Source of the DNA: Chloroflexota bacterium | Lineage (GTDB): Bacteria; Chloroflexota; Dehalococcoidia; Dehalococcoidales; WRFJ01 | Direction: 5' to 3' | Assembly: GCA_009778865.1 (NCBI GenBank) | Contig: WRFJ01000011.1 | Location: 1 to 13,815, forward strand | Length of the DNA stretch: 13,815 bases | Shown here: piece after piece, positions 1 through 6,810 of the stretch | How positions within the stretch are numbered: position 1 is the first letter of the stretch | How the letters are laid out: each line of letters begins with the position of its first letter | Program-made: the position numbers and the translations under genes | Notes under the pieces: generated by a model | Told to the model about the DNA's origin: nothing | The model's database searches: none | What the model saw: only the letters and a program-made list of their open reading frames with translations

Positions 1-35
1 AAAGAAATTTAGCTTTCTGTTTTTGATAATGATGA

Positions 36-60
36 AAAGGGCGGTTAAAATTGCCCCTTT
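36..60. terminator. Possible weak hairpin terminator at left edge
   Basis: AAAGGG at 36-41 can pair with CCCTTT at 55-60 around an AT-rich loop. On the minus strand the hairpin is followed by TTTTCATC, so it could be a second terminator behind the tRNA. It could also end a plus-strand gene lying left of the window, but no U-tract follows on that strand. The stem is short. Confidence 0.3.
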
Positions 61-96
61 GTTAAATACAAAAACTCTCTTGGTTCTAAGAGAGTT
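60..96 (-). terminator. Intrinsic terminator of tRNA-Glu
   Basis: A perfect 9-bp stem (AACTCTCTT at 73-81, AAGAGAGTT at 88-96) with a 6-nt loop is followed on the minus strand by a U-rich run reading TTTTGTATTT. It lies 12 bases beyond the CCA end of the tRNA gene, in the right orientation to end its transcript. Confidence 0.75.
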
Positions 97-108
97 CAAT
101 AAGTTGTT

Positions 109-184
109 TGGCACCCCCAGGGGAATTCGAATCCCCGTCGCTGGCGTGAAAGGCCAGTGTCCTGGGCCTCTAGACGATGGGGGC
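109..184 (-). tRNA. tRNA-Glu (anticodon UUC)
   Basis: The reverse complement folds as a 76-nt cloverleaf. The acceptor is GCCCCCA paired with TGGGGGT (one G-U pair at the end), followed by discriminator G and an encoded CCA at 111-109. The anticodon arm is CTGGC-CTTTCAC-GCCAG, with anticodon TTC. The T arm is GGGGA-TTCGAAT-TCCCC. The D-arm text GTCTAGAGGCCCAGGAC is typical of bacterial tRNA-Glu. It decodes GAA/GAG and, in bacteria using the GatCAB route, the same tRNA pool relates to the indirect charging chemistry served by gatB further right; the two genes are not co-transcribed. It has its own promoter and terminator. Confidence 0.95.
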
Positions 185-199
185 GCGTTACGGATAAAT

Positions 200-229
200 A
201 TTATAGCAAAAAAGATAAAGGCTACACAA
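200..229 (-). promoter_or_regulatory. Sigma-A promoter of tRNA-Glu
   Basis: On the minus strand TTGTGT (229-224) and a perfect TATAAT (205-200) are separated by 18 bp. The -10 ends 15 bp before the mature tRNA 5' end, which suits a short 5' leader removed by RNase P. Confidence 0.65.
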
Positions 230-298
230 ATAGCTTGCCAAAAGAAGATTCGTTATTTTTAGAGAACAATATTATATTAAGTCTTTCATTTGCGTAGT

Positions 299-328
299 TT
301 GACCACAGTATTTAATGCTAAAATACTG
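299..328 (+). promoter_or_regulatory. Putative promoter overlapped by an inverted repeat, upstream of the first VTT gene
   Basis: TTGACC (299-304) and AATACT (322-327) are 17 bp apart and could form a promoter. A perfect 8-bp inverted repeat, CAGTATTT (306-313) and AAATACTG (321-328) with a 7-nt gap, covers the spacer and -10. That placement is what an operator would have. The -10 is weak, so the promoter is tentative; the repeat itself is plain. Confidence 0.4.
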
Positions 329-341
329 GTATGAGGTCTAA

Positions 342-1064
342 ATGAATACAGACGATATTAAAACAAAAGAGCAAAATGGCGTTGAACAAAATAACGCTGT
401 TATATTGGCTGTCTGCTCAGAAGACGATGTGAATATTAAGTTTGATGACCAAATTGCTGATATAGAAAAATATAGATGGAATAATGCTCTTAAATGGCAG
501 AAACGTTTGGCTTTTTTGGAAAGCAAATGGTTTGCTGTCGTAGCTATTGTTTTTGTTATTGCTGTAGTTATCGGCGTCTTTTTTATGTGGCAAAATGATG
601 CCGCCGGTATTGAAAACTTAAAACGCTTTGGTTATTTTAGTGCTTTTCTTATCTCTACTCTTCTCAATGCCGTTATCATTTTACCGGCTGGTAACTTCTT
701 AGTGATGGCTATGCTGGGTTCGGCTTTGGGCATGCCTTGGTTAGTGGGTATCATGGGTGGTTTGGGTGCAGGAGTAGGTGAATCTACCGGTTATTTAGCT
801 GGCTTTTCCGGTCAGGTTTTCTTTAAGAAACCAAAACTCTATAATAGATTTGCTGGTTGGTTGCAAAAATATGGTTTTTGGTTTTTGTTTGTACTGTCAG
901 CAGTGCCTTTTATGTTTGATTTGGCAGGGTTGGCAGCTGGTGTGCTCAAATACTCGTATAAAAAGTTTTTTATAGCTACATTCTTGGGGCGCACTATTCT
1001 CTATATGTTGGTGGCTTATGCCGGTTATTTAGGCTGGGACAGACTGCCCGGTTTTTTTAGCTAA
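342..1064 (+). CDS. VTT/DedA-type integral membrane protein
   Basis: This 240-residue protein has a hydrophilic N-terminal part of about 60 residues with acidic stretches, then hydrophobic segments near 62-82, 97-125, 130-155, 178-200 and 208-231. The second half looks like the VTT (SNARE-associated, DedA/TVP38) family: a glycine-rich stretch ending GVGESTGYLAG (about 144-154), a proline in a membrane loop (VPF, about 188-190) and DLAGLAAG (193-200). Family members are bacterial inner-membrane proteins, several acting as lipid scramblases or flippases or supporting proton-motive force; the substrate here is unknown. The start is supported by GAGG at 333-336, six bases before the ATG. It is monocistronic, converging on plsY. 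The shorter protein at 9297-9884 shares the D-x-x-GLAAG signature. The family call is from motifs only. Confidence 0.75.
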   Translation: MNTDDIKTKEQNGVEQNNAVILAVCSEDDVNIKFDDQIADIEKYRWNNALKWQKRLAFLESKWFAVVAIVFVIAVVIGVFFMWQNDAAGIENLKRFGYFSAFLISTLLNAVIILPAGNFLVMAMLGSALGMPWLVGIMGGLGAGVGESTGYLAGFSGQVFFKKPKLYNRFAGWLQKYGFWFLFVLSAVPFMFDLAGLAAGVLKYSYKKFFIATFLGRTILYMLVAYAGYLGWDRLPGFFS

Positions 1065-1080
1065 AAAATATTTAAATTCA

Positions 1081-1113
1081 AAAAGCTCCACGAATGTTAT
1101 TTGTGGAGCTTTT
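1081..1113. terminator. Bidirectional intrinsic terminator between the VTT gene and plsY
   Basis: A perfect 11-bp stem, AAAAGCTCCAC (1081-1091) with GTGGAGCTTTT (1103-1113), has an 11-nt loop. Its A-rich left arm and T-rich right arm give a U-run on whichever strand is read, so it can stop both convergent transcripts. Confidence 0.85.
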
Positions 1114-1167
1114 GGCATGTTACAGTACTGACTTTTTGAGATGTGTTTCTATATTAATAAAAACAAC

Positions 1168-1806
1168 TCAATCATCATGCGACTTTTCTTTTTTTAGCAG
1201 TTTTTTACGTTTAAAGTAGCGCAATGAAAGCACGTCTAAGATATCGTTCCAAGCCGATGGCACAAATTTAATAGCTGTTACTATCAATAGAACTGCAGCA
1301 AACCAGAAACCGGCAGTGTTACCATCAATGAGATAGGCAAAAGGTATCAATATAAAAGCTACAATGGCACCCACTACCCAATTGCGCAACATTATAAAAG
1401 CAATAATTAAGATGATTAGAAAAATTATCGCTTGCCATAAATAACCTTGAGTAATTGTGTAAATGGCAAAAGCACCACCAGCAGTAGCGGCGCCTTTGCC
1501 GCCATGAAATTTAAGCCATACCGGATAATTATGCCCCAGTACCGAAGCTACTGAAGCTGCCATTGACCATACTAAACCTACATCAAATAGATAGAAAGCC
1601 AATAAATAGGCTAATATGCTTTTACTAAAATCTATAGCAAAAACCAATATGCCCCACCATGTGCCCAACAGCTTGGTGATATTAGTGGCGCCCATGTTTT
1701 TAGTGCCTATATAGCGTACATCAATCTTGAGCTTCCACTTACCGATGAGATAAGCGGTGGGCAAAGAGCCAATAAAATAAGCTAGTATGACCGCTAAAAT
1801 TTCCAT
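1168..1806 (-). CDS. plsY: Acyl-phosphate:glycerol-3-phosphate acyltransferase PlsY
   Basis: PlsY transfers an acyl group from acyl-phosphate to the sn-1 position of glycerol-3-phosphate in the cytoplasmic membrane, the first committed step of phospholipid synthesis in most Gram-positives. The 212-residue length is normal. Conserved blocks are present: GSLPTAYLIG (13-22), R31 plus GTKNMGATN (34-42; the usual form is GSGNPGATN, so three positions are changed), and GHNYPVWLKFHGGKGAAT (91-108), the last two being the glycerol-phosphate and acyl-phosphate loops. Several hydrophobic helices and a short Lys-rich C-terminus are seen. There is no Shine-Dalgarno sequence before the ATG, and a perfect TATAAT ends only 6 bp upstream, so the mRNA may be nearly leaderless. 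It is divergent from ilvE. Confidence 0.95.
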   Translation of the reverse strand: MEILAVILAYFIGSLPTAYLIGKWKLKIDVRYIGTKNMGATNITKLLGTWWGILVFAIDFSKSILAYLLAFYLFDVGLVWSMAASVASVLGHNYPVWLKFHGGKGAATAGGAFAIYTITQGYLWQAIIFLIILIIAFIMLRNWVVGAIVAFILIPFAYLIDGNTAGFWFAAVLLIVTAIKFVPSAWNDILDVLSLRYFKRKKLLKKEKSHDD

Positions 1807-1812
1807 AGTTTT

Positions 1813-1842
1813 ATTATAACTTAAAGATAGATATAGTTTAAA
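1813..1842 (-). promoter_or_regulatory. Putative plsY promoter with almost no leader
   Basis: On the minus strand TATAAT occupies 1818-1813 and TTTAAA (1842-1837) lies 18 bp upstream of it. The predicted start of transcription falls at or within one or two bases of the plsY ATG at 1806. Confidence 0.5.
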
Positions 1843-1888
1843 AGTAATTAATTTTCAGTGCTATTAATTTGTTATGCAATGTGTCATC

Positions 1889-1917
1889 TTGCGAGCTAAA
1901 ACAAATAAGCTTATAAT
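1889..1917 (+). promoter_or_regulatory. Sigma-A promoter of ilvE
   Basis: TTGCGA (1889-1894), a 17-bp spacer and perfect TATAAT (1912-1917) predict a start near 1924, giving a leader of about 40 nt with GAGGAG at 1951-1956 before the ilvE ATG. Confidence 0.65.
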
Positions 1918-1965
1918 AAACAGCGGTTATTTTTAGTAGCACAACAAATTGAGGAGTACACTATT

Positions 1966-2886
1966 ATGCTTGCCGGATACGCTTTTTTGGAAGGAAAGTA
2001 CATGCCTGTGGATGAGGCCAAAGTCAATGTTATGACTCATGCCTTACAATACGGTACCGGTATATTTGAGGGTATTCGCGGTAATTGGAATGAAGAGAAA
2101 AAAGAGCTTTATTTATTCCGTATGCGTGAACACTATGAGCGCTTAATAAATGGTAGCAAACTTTTAAAAATATCTTTGCCTTATACTGTGGATGAGTTAT
2201 GTAAAATGACAGTGGAATTGGTCAAACAGGGTAAATTTAAGGAAGATATATATATTCGTCCTTTGGCCTATAAATCTTCCACTGCTTTTGGTGTAAGACT
2301 GCATAATTTGCAAGATGACATCATGATTATTGCGGTGCCATGGGGTTCTTATTTTGATGCCGAGACTATCAAATGTTGTGTGTCTTCTTGGCGTCGTCCT
2401 GACAATAATGTTATTCCCCCGCAGGTCAAAGCTACCGGTGTTTATCTTAATAATGCTTTATGTAAAACCGAAGCCCAGAACAACGGCTTTGACGAAGGTA
2501 TTATGCTGGCTGCCGATGGCAAAGTATCTGAAGGCAGCGGCGAGAATATTTTCATAGTGAAAAACAACAAGCTTATTACTCCCAGTGGTGCCTCCAGCAT
2601 ACTTTTGGGCATTACAAGAGATGCTGTTAAGCGTATTGCTAAAGAACAATTTGGCTATGATACCGAGGAAAGACTGATAGATAGATATGAGCTTTATGTG
2701 GCTGACGAAGCTTTCTTTACTGGTACTGCTGCCCATGTTACTCCTATTGGCTCTATAGATCACCGTCCGTTGGGTAATGGTGATGTAGGCCCTGTCACTC
2801 AAAAAATCAAAGATTATTATTTTGGGCTTATCAAGGGCAAGCGTAGCGAATATCCACAATGGTTAACACCTATTTATCATCCCTAG
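1966..2886 (+). CDS. ilvE: Branched-chain amino acid aminotransferase (class IV)
   Basis: This PLP enzyme interconverts leucine, isoleucine and valine with their 2-oxo acids, using glutamate/2-oxoglutarate. At 306 residues it has the normal length for the IlvE group. Visible landmarks are YGTGIFEGIRG near 29-39, the PLP-binding lysine in VKATGVYLNNALCK (K155), the EGSGENIF block (189-196) that binds the cofactor, and FTGTAAHVTPI (251-261). Related class IV enzymes (D-amino acid transaminase, aminodeoxychorismate lyase) are shorter and lack this N-terminal GIRG pattern, so IlvE is favoured. GAGGAG at 1951-1956 supports the start. It stands alone, without ilv biosynthetic genes beside it, so it may serve degradation or fermentation as well as synthesis. 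Confidence 0.93.
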   Translation: MLAGYAFLEGKYMPVDEAKVNVMTHALQYGTGIFEGIRGNWNEEKKELYLFRMREHYERLINGSKLLKISLPYTVDELCKMTVELVKQGKFKEDIYIRPLAYKSSTAFGVRLHNLQDDIMIIAVPWGSYFDAETIKCCVSSWRRPDNNVIPPQVKATGVYLNNALCKTEAQNNGFDEGIMLAADGKVSEGSGENIFIVKNNKLITPSGASSILLGITRDAVKRIAKEQFGYDTEERLIDRYELYVADEAFFTGTAAHVTPIGSIDHRPLGNGDVGPVTQKIKDYYFGLIKGKRSEYPQWLTPIYHP

Positions 2887-2904
2887 TTTGAACTGATATC
2901 TTAA

Positions 2905-2931
2905 GTTGCTGTGTCCTACGGCGGCTTTTTT
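2905..2931 (+). terminator. Probable intrinsic terminator after ilvE
   Basis: GTTGCTG (2905-2911) pairs with CGGCGGC (2919-2925), using three G-U pairs, around a 7-nt loop, and six T follow directly. The stem is wobble-rich, but its position just past the ilvE stop and the uninterrupted U-run support it. Its T-run overlaps the -35 of the next promoter. Confidence 0.55.
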
Positions 2932-2957
2932 ACAGCAGCATGCGCCTTTGTTATACT
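2929..2957 (+). promoter_or_regulatory. Sigma-A promoter of the gatB-secG-SAM hydrolase unit
   Basis: TTTACA (2929-2934), a 17-bp spacer and TATACT (2952-2957) match consensus at five of six positions each. The predicted start near 2964 gives a leader of about 20 nt carrying AAGGA before the gatB ATG. Confidence 0.75.
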
Positions 2958-2984
2958 AGGTGGTTGTAATATTAAGGAATTTAG

Positions 2985-4448
2985 ATGGAATTTGAAGCCA
3001 TTATAGGATTGGAAGTACACACTCAGCTCAAAACCAAGAGCAAAATGTTTTGTTCATGCAATGCCGACTATGCTGGCCATGCTCCCAATACTCACGTTTG
3101 TCCAGTGTGCTTGGCTATGCCTGGTTCGCTGCCGATAGTTAACGAACATGCCATAGAACTTGGTATGATGACTTCGCTTGCCTTAAACTGCGCTGTAGGT
3201 GGTATTAATACTTTTGACCGCAAGAATTATCACTATCCAGATAATATGAAAGGTTATCAGATAACTCAGTTTGCTCAACCCATAGGACTTAAAGGATATT
3301 TAAACATCACTACTGATGGTTATCAAAAACATATCGGCATTACCCGCGTGCATCTAGAAGAAGATGTGGCCAAACTTACCCATACTCATGATAGCAATGG
3401 CTTATCTTGTACAATAGTAGATGTCAACCGCAGCGGATTGCCGTTAATGGAGATTGTTTCCGAGCCGGATATACGTACTGCTGAAGAAGCTAGGCAATAT
3501 CTTATTAAGCTTCGCTCTATTTTACGCTATCTTGACGTTTCCAATGCCGACATGGAAAAAGGTTCTTTCCGTTGTGATGCCAATATTTCGCTGCGTCCGT
3601 TAGGCCAAAAAGAATTTAACCATAAAGTAGAAGTAAAAAACATGAACTCTTTCCGTGCTGTTTTCCGTGCAGTTGAGTATGAAATAGAACGACAGCAGCA
3701 GATTTATCTAAAAGGCGGTACTATAGTTCAGGAGACACGTGGTTGGGTAGAGGAAAAAGGGGTTACTGTTTCACAGAGAAGCAAAGAAAATGCTAATGAT
3801 TATCGCTATTTCCCCGAGCCTGACATTCCACCCGTCTTTATTTCTCAAGAATGGGTAGAAAAAGTAAAAAATAGCTTACCAGAATTACCAGATGCCAAAA
3901 AAGAGCGTTTTATGCAAGAGTTAGCTCTAGATGATTATACCAGTGGTCAACTTACCGCTCTTAAAGAAACTGCTGCTTATTTTGAAGAAACAGTGGCCTG
4001 TTTGTCGCATAAATGGTCTTTATTTGAGCGTAGCAAGCTAGCTGCTAACTGGATTTTAGGCGAAGTTTCGCGTATCATGAATGATGGACTTTTAAATATT
4101 GACGATTTTGCTGCTAAAGTGCCGCCTCAAAATTTAGCTTTTCTAATAGAGGCAGCTCAAAATAGTGTAATTAACAATACTACCGCTAAAACTGTTTTAA
4201 ATGATATGTTTATCAGCGGCCAAAGCTCTATGATAATCATAGAACAAAAAGGCTTAAAGCAAATAAGCGATGACAATGCTATTATAGGCATAGCTTATAA
4301 AGTAATCGATGCCAACCCTAAGGCTGTTGAAGACTATAAAAGCGGCAAAGAAGAAACTATCAAATTTTTGGTTGGTCAGGTTATGCGAGAAACTAAAGGT
4401 CAAGGTAATCCGCAAAAGGCTCTGGAAATATTAAAATCTATTCTTTAA
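2985..4448 (+). CDS. gatB: Aspartyl/glutamyl-tRNA amidotransferase subunit B
   Basis: GatB is the kinase/transamidase-linked subunit of cytoplasmic GatCAB. The complex phosphorylates the misacylated Glu on tRNA-Gln (or Asp on tRNA-Asn) and amidates it with ammonia from GatA. The 487-residue length is typical. The N-terminal catalytic cradle shows IGLEVHTQL (7-15), four zinc-type cysteines C23, C25, C39 and C42, YPDNMKGYQITQ, HLEEDVAKL, DVNRSGLPLMEIVSEPD and GSFRCDANISLRP. The C-terminal third is the helical plus YqeY-like tRNA-binding domain. AAGGA precedes the ATG. gatA and gatC are not next to it, unlike the common gatCAB order, so they should lie elsewhere. It is the first gene of a tight unit with secG (20-bp gap). 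Confidence 0.97.
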   Translation: MEFEAIIGLEVHTQLKTKSKMFCSCNADYAGHAPNTHVCPVCLAMPGSLPIVNEHAIELGMMTSLALNCAVGGINTFDRKNYHYPDNMKGYQITQFAQPIGLKGYLNITTDGYQKHIGITRVHLEEDVAKLTHTHDSNGLSCTIVDVNRSGLPLMEIVSEPDIRTAEEARQYLIKLRSILRYLDVSNADMEKGSFRCDANISLRPLGQKEFNHKVEVKNMNSFRAVFRAVEYEIERQQQIYLKGGTIVQETRGWVEEKGVTVSQRSKENANDYRYFPEPDIPPVFISQEWVEKVKNSLPELPDAKKERFMQELALDDYTSGQLTALKETAAYFEETVACLSHKWSLFERSKLAANWILGEVSRIMNDGLLNIDDFAAKVPPQNLAFLIEAAQNSVINNTTAKTVLNDMFISGQSSMIIIEQKGLKQISDDNAIIGIAYKVIDANPKAVEDYKSGKEETIKFLVGQVMRETKGQGNPQKALEILKSIL

Positions 4449-4468
4449 GTTTTTAAAGTGAGGATATC

Positions 4469-4693
4469 ATGGGTGTATTTTTCGGCATAGCTCAGATAGT
4501 TATCGCTATTGCTTTAGTAGCGGTACTCATGCTACAGGTCAAAGGTGGTGGTATTGGCGGTATTTTCGGTCAGGCCGATACCGTATACCGCACTAGACGC
4601 GGCGTAGAGAAAATTTTATTTCAACTGACCATTGTCTTGGCTGTTCTTTTGTGTGTAATCTCTATCATTACCTTGCTTACTATAAGAATATAA
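4469..4693 (+). CDS. secG: Preprotein translocase subunit SecG
   Basis: SecG is the small auxiliary subunit of the SecYEG channel in the cytoplasmic membrane. The 74 residues have the usual shape: a first membrane helix (about 2-22), the cytoplasmic loop LMLQVKGGGIGGIFGQ (20-35) with its glycine run, RTRRGVEKIL (42-51), and a second helix (about 51-72). These are diagnostic of the family. GTGAGGA upstream supplies a ribosome site. It follows gatB by 20 bp and is followed 39 bp later by the SAM hydrolase gene, with no terminator seen, so all three are probably co-transcribed. The common Gram-positive neighbours of secG (rnr, smpB) are absent. Confidence 0.95.
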   Translation: MGVFFGIAQIVIAIALVAVLMLQVKGGGIGGIFGQADTVYRTRRGVEKILFQLTIVLAVLLCVISIITLLTIRI

Positions 4694-4732
4694 TTTTTCA
4701 AAACAATATATAAAAGCGGCAGGAGAAGCACG

Positions 4733-5554
4733 ATGGCTATAATCACGCTTTTAACCGATTTCGGCGATCAAGACGCTTATATCGGTGCTGTTAAAGGGGT
4801 GATATACAGCCGATGCCCGCAGGCGCAGGTGGCAGATATTTCCCACCATATAGCGCCGGGGGATATACGCTCAGCCGCTTTTGTTTTAGCTAATACTGCC
4901 CCCTTTTTCCCAATCGGAAGTGTGCATATAGCAGTAGTTGATCCGAGTGTGGGTACTGCTCGTAAATTATTAGCTGTACGAACACCTTTTTATACTCTTT
5001 TAGCACCCGATAACGGTATTTTGACAATGGTACTTAAAGGGCATATAAGAGAATATCGCAGGCAAGACAGTCAAACAATAGCTATATTAGAAGATGATGT
5101 GCTGGCCGTAGAGATCAGCAACAGTCATTTATTTTGCGACAAAGTAAGCTCTACTTTTCATGCTCGCGATATTTTGGCGCCAGTAGCTGCTCAAATAGCT
5201 ACGGGATTGGATATTAAGCAACTAGGTCCATCTGTAACTTCTATTTGTGCTATATCTATCTCTGTGCCGAACTGTCTTAAATACGGCGTTTGGCAAGGTG
5301 AAATCATTTACATAGATCGTTTTGGTAATTTAATAAGTAATATTGAAGAGAATATGCTACCCAAGGATGCCAAGCTGCAAGTGCAGATAAACGATCATGT
5401 CATAGATGGTTTAAACCGTACTTATGCCGATAAAGATAATCTACTAGCTTTGATAAGTAGCAGTGGTTATCTAGAGATAGCTATTAATCAAGGATCTGCA
5501 TCAAAGAAATTGTCGGTAACTGTAGGGCAAAAAATCACTGTACATATACTTTAA
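4733..5554 (+). CDS. SAM hydroxide adenosyltransferase (SAM hydrolase, DUF62 family)
   Basis: Members of this family, related to the chlorinase and fluorinase enzymes, use water or hydroxide to split S-adenosylmethionine into adenosine and methionine. The 273-residue protein shows LLTDFGDQDAYIGAVKG (6-22) at the N-terminus, VVDPSVGTARKLLAV (68-82), APDNGIL (91-97), FHARDILAP (142-150) and, in the C-terminal beta domain, IYIDRFGNLISNI. D70, R77 and H143 match the Asp-Arg-His triad, with the same D-to-R spacing, described for the archaeal hydrolase. Halogenase-specific insertions are not apparent, which argues for hydrolysis. AGGAG precedes the ATG. It is the last gene of the gatB-secG unit. 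Why cells need it is not settled; SAM recycling or homeostasis is the usual suggestion. Confidence 0.9.
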   Translation: MAIITLLTDFGDQDAYIGAVKGVIYSRCPQAQVADISHHIAPGDIRSAAFVLANTAPFFPIGSVHIAVVDPSVGTARKLLAVRTPFYTLLAPDNGILTMVLKGHIREYRRQDSQTIAILEDDVLAVEISNSHLFCDKVSSTFHARDILAPVAAQIATGLDIKQLGPSVTSICAISISVPNCLKYGVWQGEIIYIDRFGNLISNIEENMLPKDAKLQVQINDHVIDGLNRTYADKDNLLALISSSGYLEIAINQGSASKKLSVTVGQKITVHIL

Positions 5555-5575
5555 ATTTTATATTTTTCACACTTG

Positions 5576-5613
5576 TATGTCCCTAGACAAAATGTGCCTA
5601 GGGACATATTTTT
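5576..5613 (+). terminator. Strong intrinsic terminator of the gatB-secG-SAM hydrolase unit
   Basis: A perfect 11-bp stem, TATGTCCCTAG (5576-5586) with CTAGGGACATA (5598-5608), has an 11-nt loop and is followed by TTTTT. It lies 21 bp past the stop codon of the SAM hydrolase gene. Confidence 0.9.
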
Positions 5614-5642
5614 GGCAAACGCTTTTAGTAAACTGCGATTAT

Positions 5643-5651
5643 TGTTATAAT
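5643..5651 (+). promoter_or_regulatory. Extended -10 promoter of argC
   Basis: TGT followed by perfect TATAAT (5646-5651) is an extended -10 element. No good -35 lies at 16-18 bp, which fits extended -10 promoters. The predicted start is near 5658, about 25 nt before the argC ATG. Confidence 0.65.
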
Positions 5652-5657
5652 TTAGTA

Positions 5658-5673
5658 CTTAAATATATTTAAG
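5658..5673. promoter_or_regulatory. 16-bp perfect palindrome over the argC start site and SD
   Basis: CTTAAATATATTTAAG is self-complementary over all 16 bases. It begins at the predicted transcription start and its last bases are part of the AAGGA ribosome site. A repressor bound here would block transcription and a fold of the RNA would mask the SD. It resembles but does not clearly match known arginine boxes. Confidence 0.45.
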
Positions 5674-5682
5674 GATGTAAAA

Positions 5683-6708
5683 ATGAGCGACACCAAAATT
5701 AAAGTGGGCATTATAAATGTTACTGGTTATGCCGGTTTGGAATTGGTGCGTATATTACTTAACCATCCATACGTACAAATATGTTCGGTCACCGGACGCT
5801 CACAGGCCGGTCTACGCTTAAATGAGATATATCCGCAGATTGATTGTGATATAGTAATAGACACCCAACTTAGTAAACAAGAAGAAGTAGTTTTCTCGGC
5901 TTTACCTAACGGTGCTGGCGTAGAAATTCTTAGCGGATTGGTAGATGCTGGCGTTAAAGTAATAGATATTTCGGGTGACTTCCGCTTAAATGATGCTGTC
6001 TTATATGAACAATGGTATGGCTATAAACATAGTGCCCCTCAATATTTGTCTAAGGCTGTCTATGGTCTGCCGGAACTCAATAGGGGAAAAATCAAGGATG
6101 CTAATTTTATTGCCAACCCCGGCTGTTATCCCACGTGTGTACTTCTGGCTTTGGCTCCTGCTTTACAAAACCAACTCATTACTGGTGATATAGTGGTTGA
6201 TTGTAAAAGTGGTATGTCTGGGGCTGGCCGTACTTTGGTTTTGTCTTCACATTTTTGCGAAGCCAACGAAAATGTTACTCCTTATAAAGTAGCAGCACAT
6301 AGACATCAGCCAGAAATGGCTCAAGAAGCTGCCAAGCTTTTGGGGGAAGCAGTGTATTTGACTTTTGTCCCTCATGTTATTCCTATGACGCGCGGTATTT
6401 GCGCTTCATGCTACGTTCCTCTGAAAAAAGATGTTTTGACAGCTGATGCTTTGCAAATATATAGAGATTTTTATAAAGACGAACCTTTCGTGCGTGTTTT
6501 AGATATGCCGCCCTCCACTAAATATAGCTACGGTTCCAATAAAGCTTTTGTTAATGTGGCCATAGATGCAGCTAATCACAGATTAATGGCTTTTGGTGCT
6601 ATAGACAATCTTGTCAAGGGTGCTGCCGGCCAAGCCATACAAAACATGAATTTAATGTGTGGATTGCCTGAAACTTTAGGTTTGGAGAATGTGCCGCTCT
6701 TTCCCTAA
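5683..6708 (+). CDS. argC: N-acetyl-gamma-glutamyl-phosphate reductase
   Basis: ArgC reduces N-acetylglutamyl-5-phosphate to the semialdehyde with NADPH, the third step of ornithine/arginine synthesis. The 341-residue length is normal. The N-terminal Rossmann motif reads GIINVTGYAGLELVR (9-23; the usual form has an Ala-Thr-Gly-Tyr core, here V-T-G-Y). SGDFR (97-101), the catalytic cysteine in NPGCYPT (C148), SGMSGAGR (176-183) and AAHRHQPE (204-211), with the active-site histidine, complete the family signature. The LysW-dependent homologue LysY is an alternative, since a homocitrate synthase-family gene lies about 5 kb away, but no lysW or lysX-like gene is present, so ArgC is preferred. It is separate from argJ, argB and argD. 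AAGGA precedes the ATG. Confidence 0.93.
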   Translation: MSDTKIKVGIINVTGYAGLELVRILLNHPYVQICSVTGRSQAGLRLNEIYPQIDCDIVIDTQLSKQEEVVFSALPNGAGVEILSGLVDAGVKVIDISGDFRLNDAVLYEQWYGYKHSAPQYLSKAVYGLPELNRGKIKDANFIANPGCYPTCVLLALAPALQNQLITGDIVVDCKSGMSGAGRTLVLSSHFCEANENVTPYKVAAHRHQPEMAQEAAKLLGEAVYLTFVPHVIPMTRGICASCYVPLKKDVLTADALQIYRDFYKDEPFVRVLDMPPSTKYSYGSNKAFVNVAIDAANHRLMAFGAIDNLVKGAAGQAIQNMNLMCGLPETLGLENVPLFP

Positions 6709-6725
6709 ATTCACAAATTTTCGAG

Positions 6726-6795
6726 TTAAGTTTCAAAAAAGGTGATCCTCACTTCTGAGAACCACCTTAAAAAACCTCCACAATTTGAAACTTAA
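6726..6795. repeat. Nested inverted repeat between argC and folC
   Basis: Outer arms TTAAGTTTCAAA (6726-6737) and TTTGAAACTTAA (6784-6795) are a perfect 12-bp inverted repeat. Inside them AAGGTG/CACCTT (6739-6744, 6763-6768) and CTCA/TGAG (6748-6751, 6756-6759) are also complementary. The inner hairpin serves as the folC terminator; the outer arms are not needed for that and are unexplained. Confidence 0.8.
6733..6768 (-). terminator. Intrinsic terminator of folC
   Basis: Read on the minus strand, AAGGTG and CACCTT close a stem with an inner CTCA/TGAG pair, and a run of T follows directly (complement of the A-run at 6735-6740). It lies about 43 bp beyond the folC stop. On the plus strand the hairpin is followed by A rather than T, so it would not be a standard terminator for argC. 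Confidence 0.7.
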
Positions 6796-6810
6796 GCCTA
6801 AATACGCTTT

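Noticed and set aside
23..262. 79-codon open frame at the left edge
   Set aside because: It runs straight through the tRNA-Glu gene and its terminator on the opposite strand and has no SD; it is a chance frame.
2458..2859. 133-codon frame antisense to ilvE
   Set aside because: Lies wholly inside a gene with full family motifs; no independent signals.
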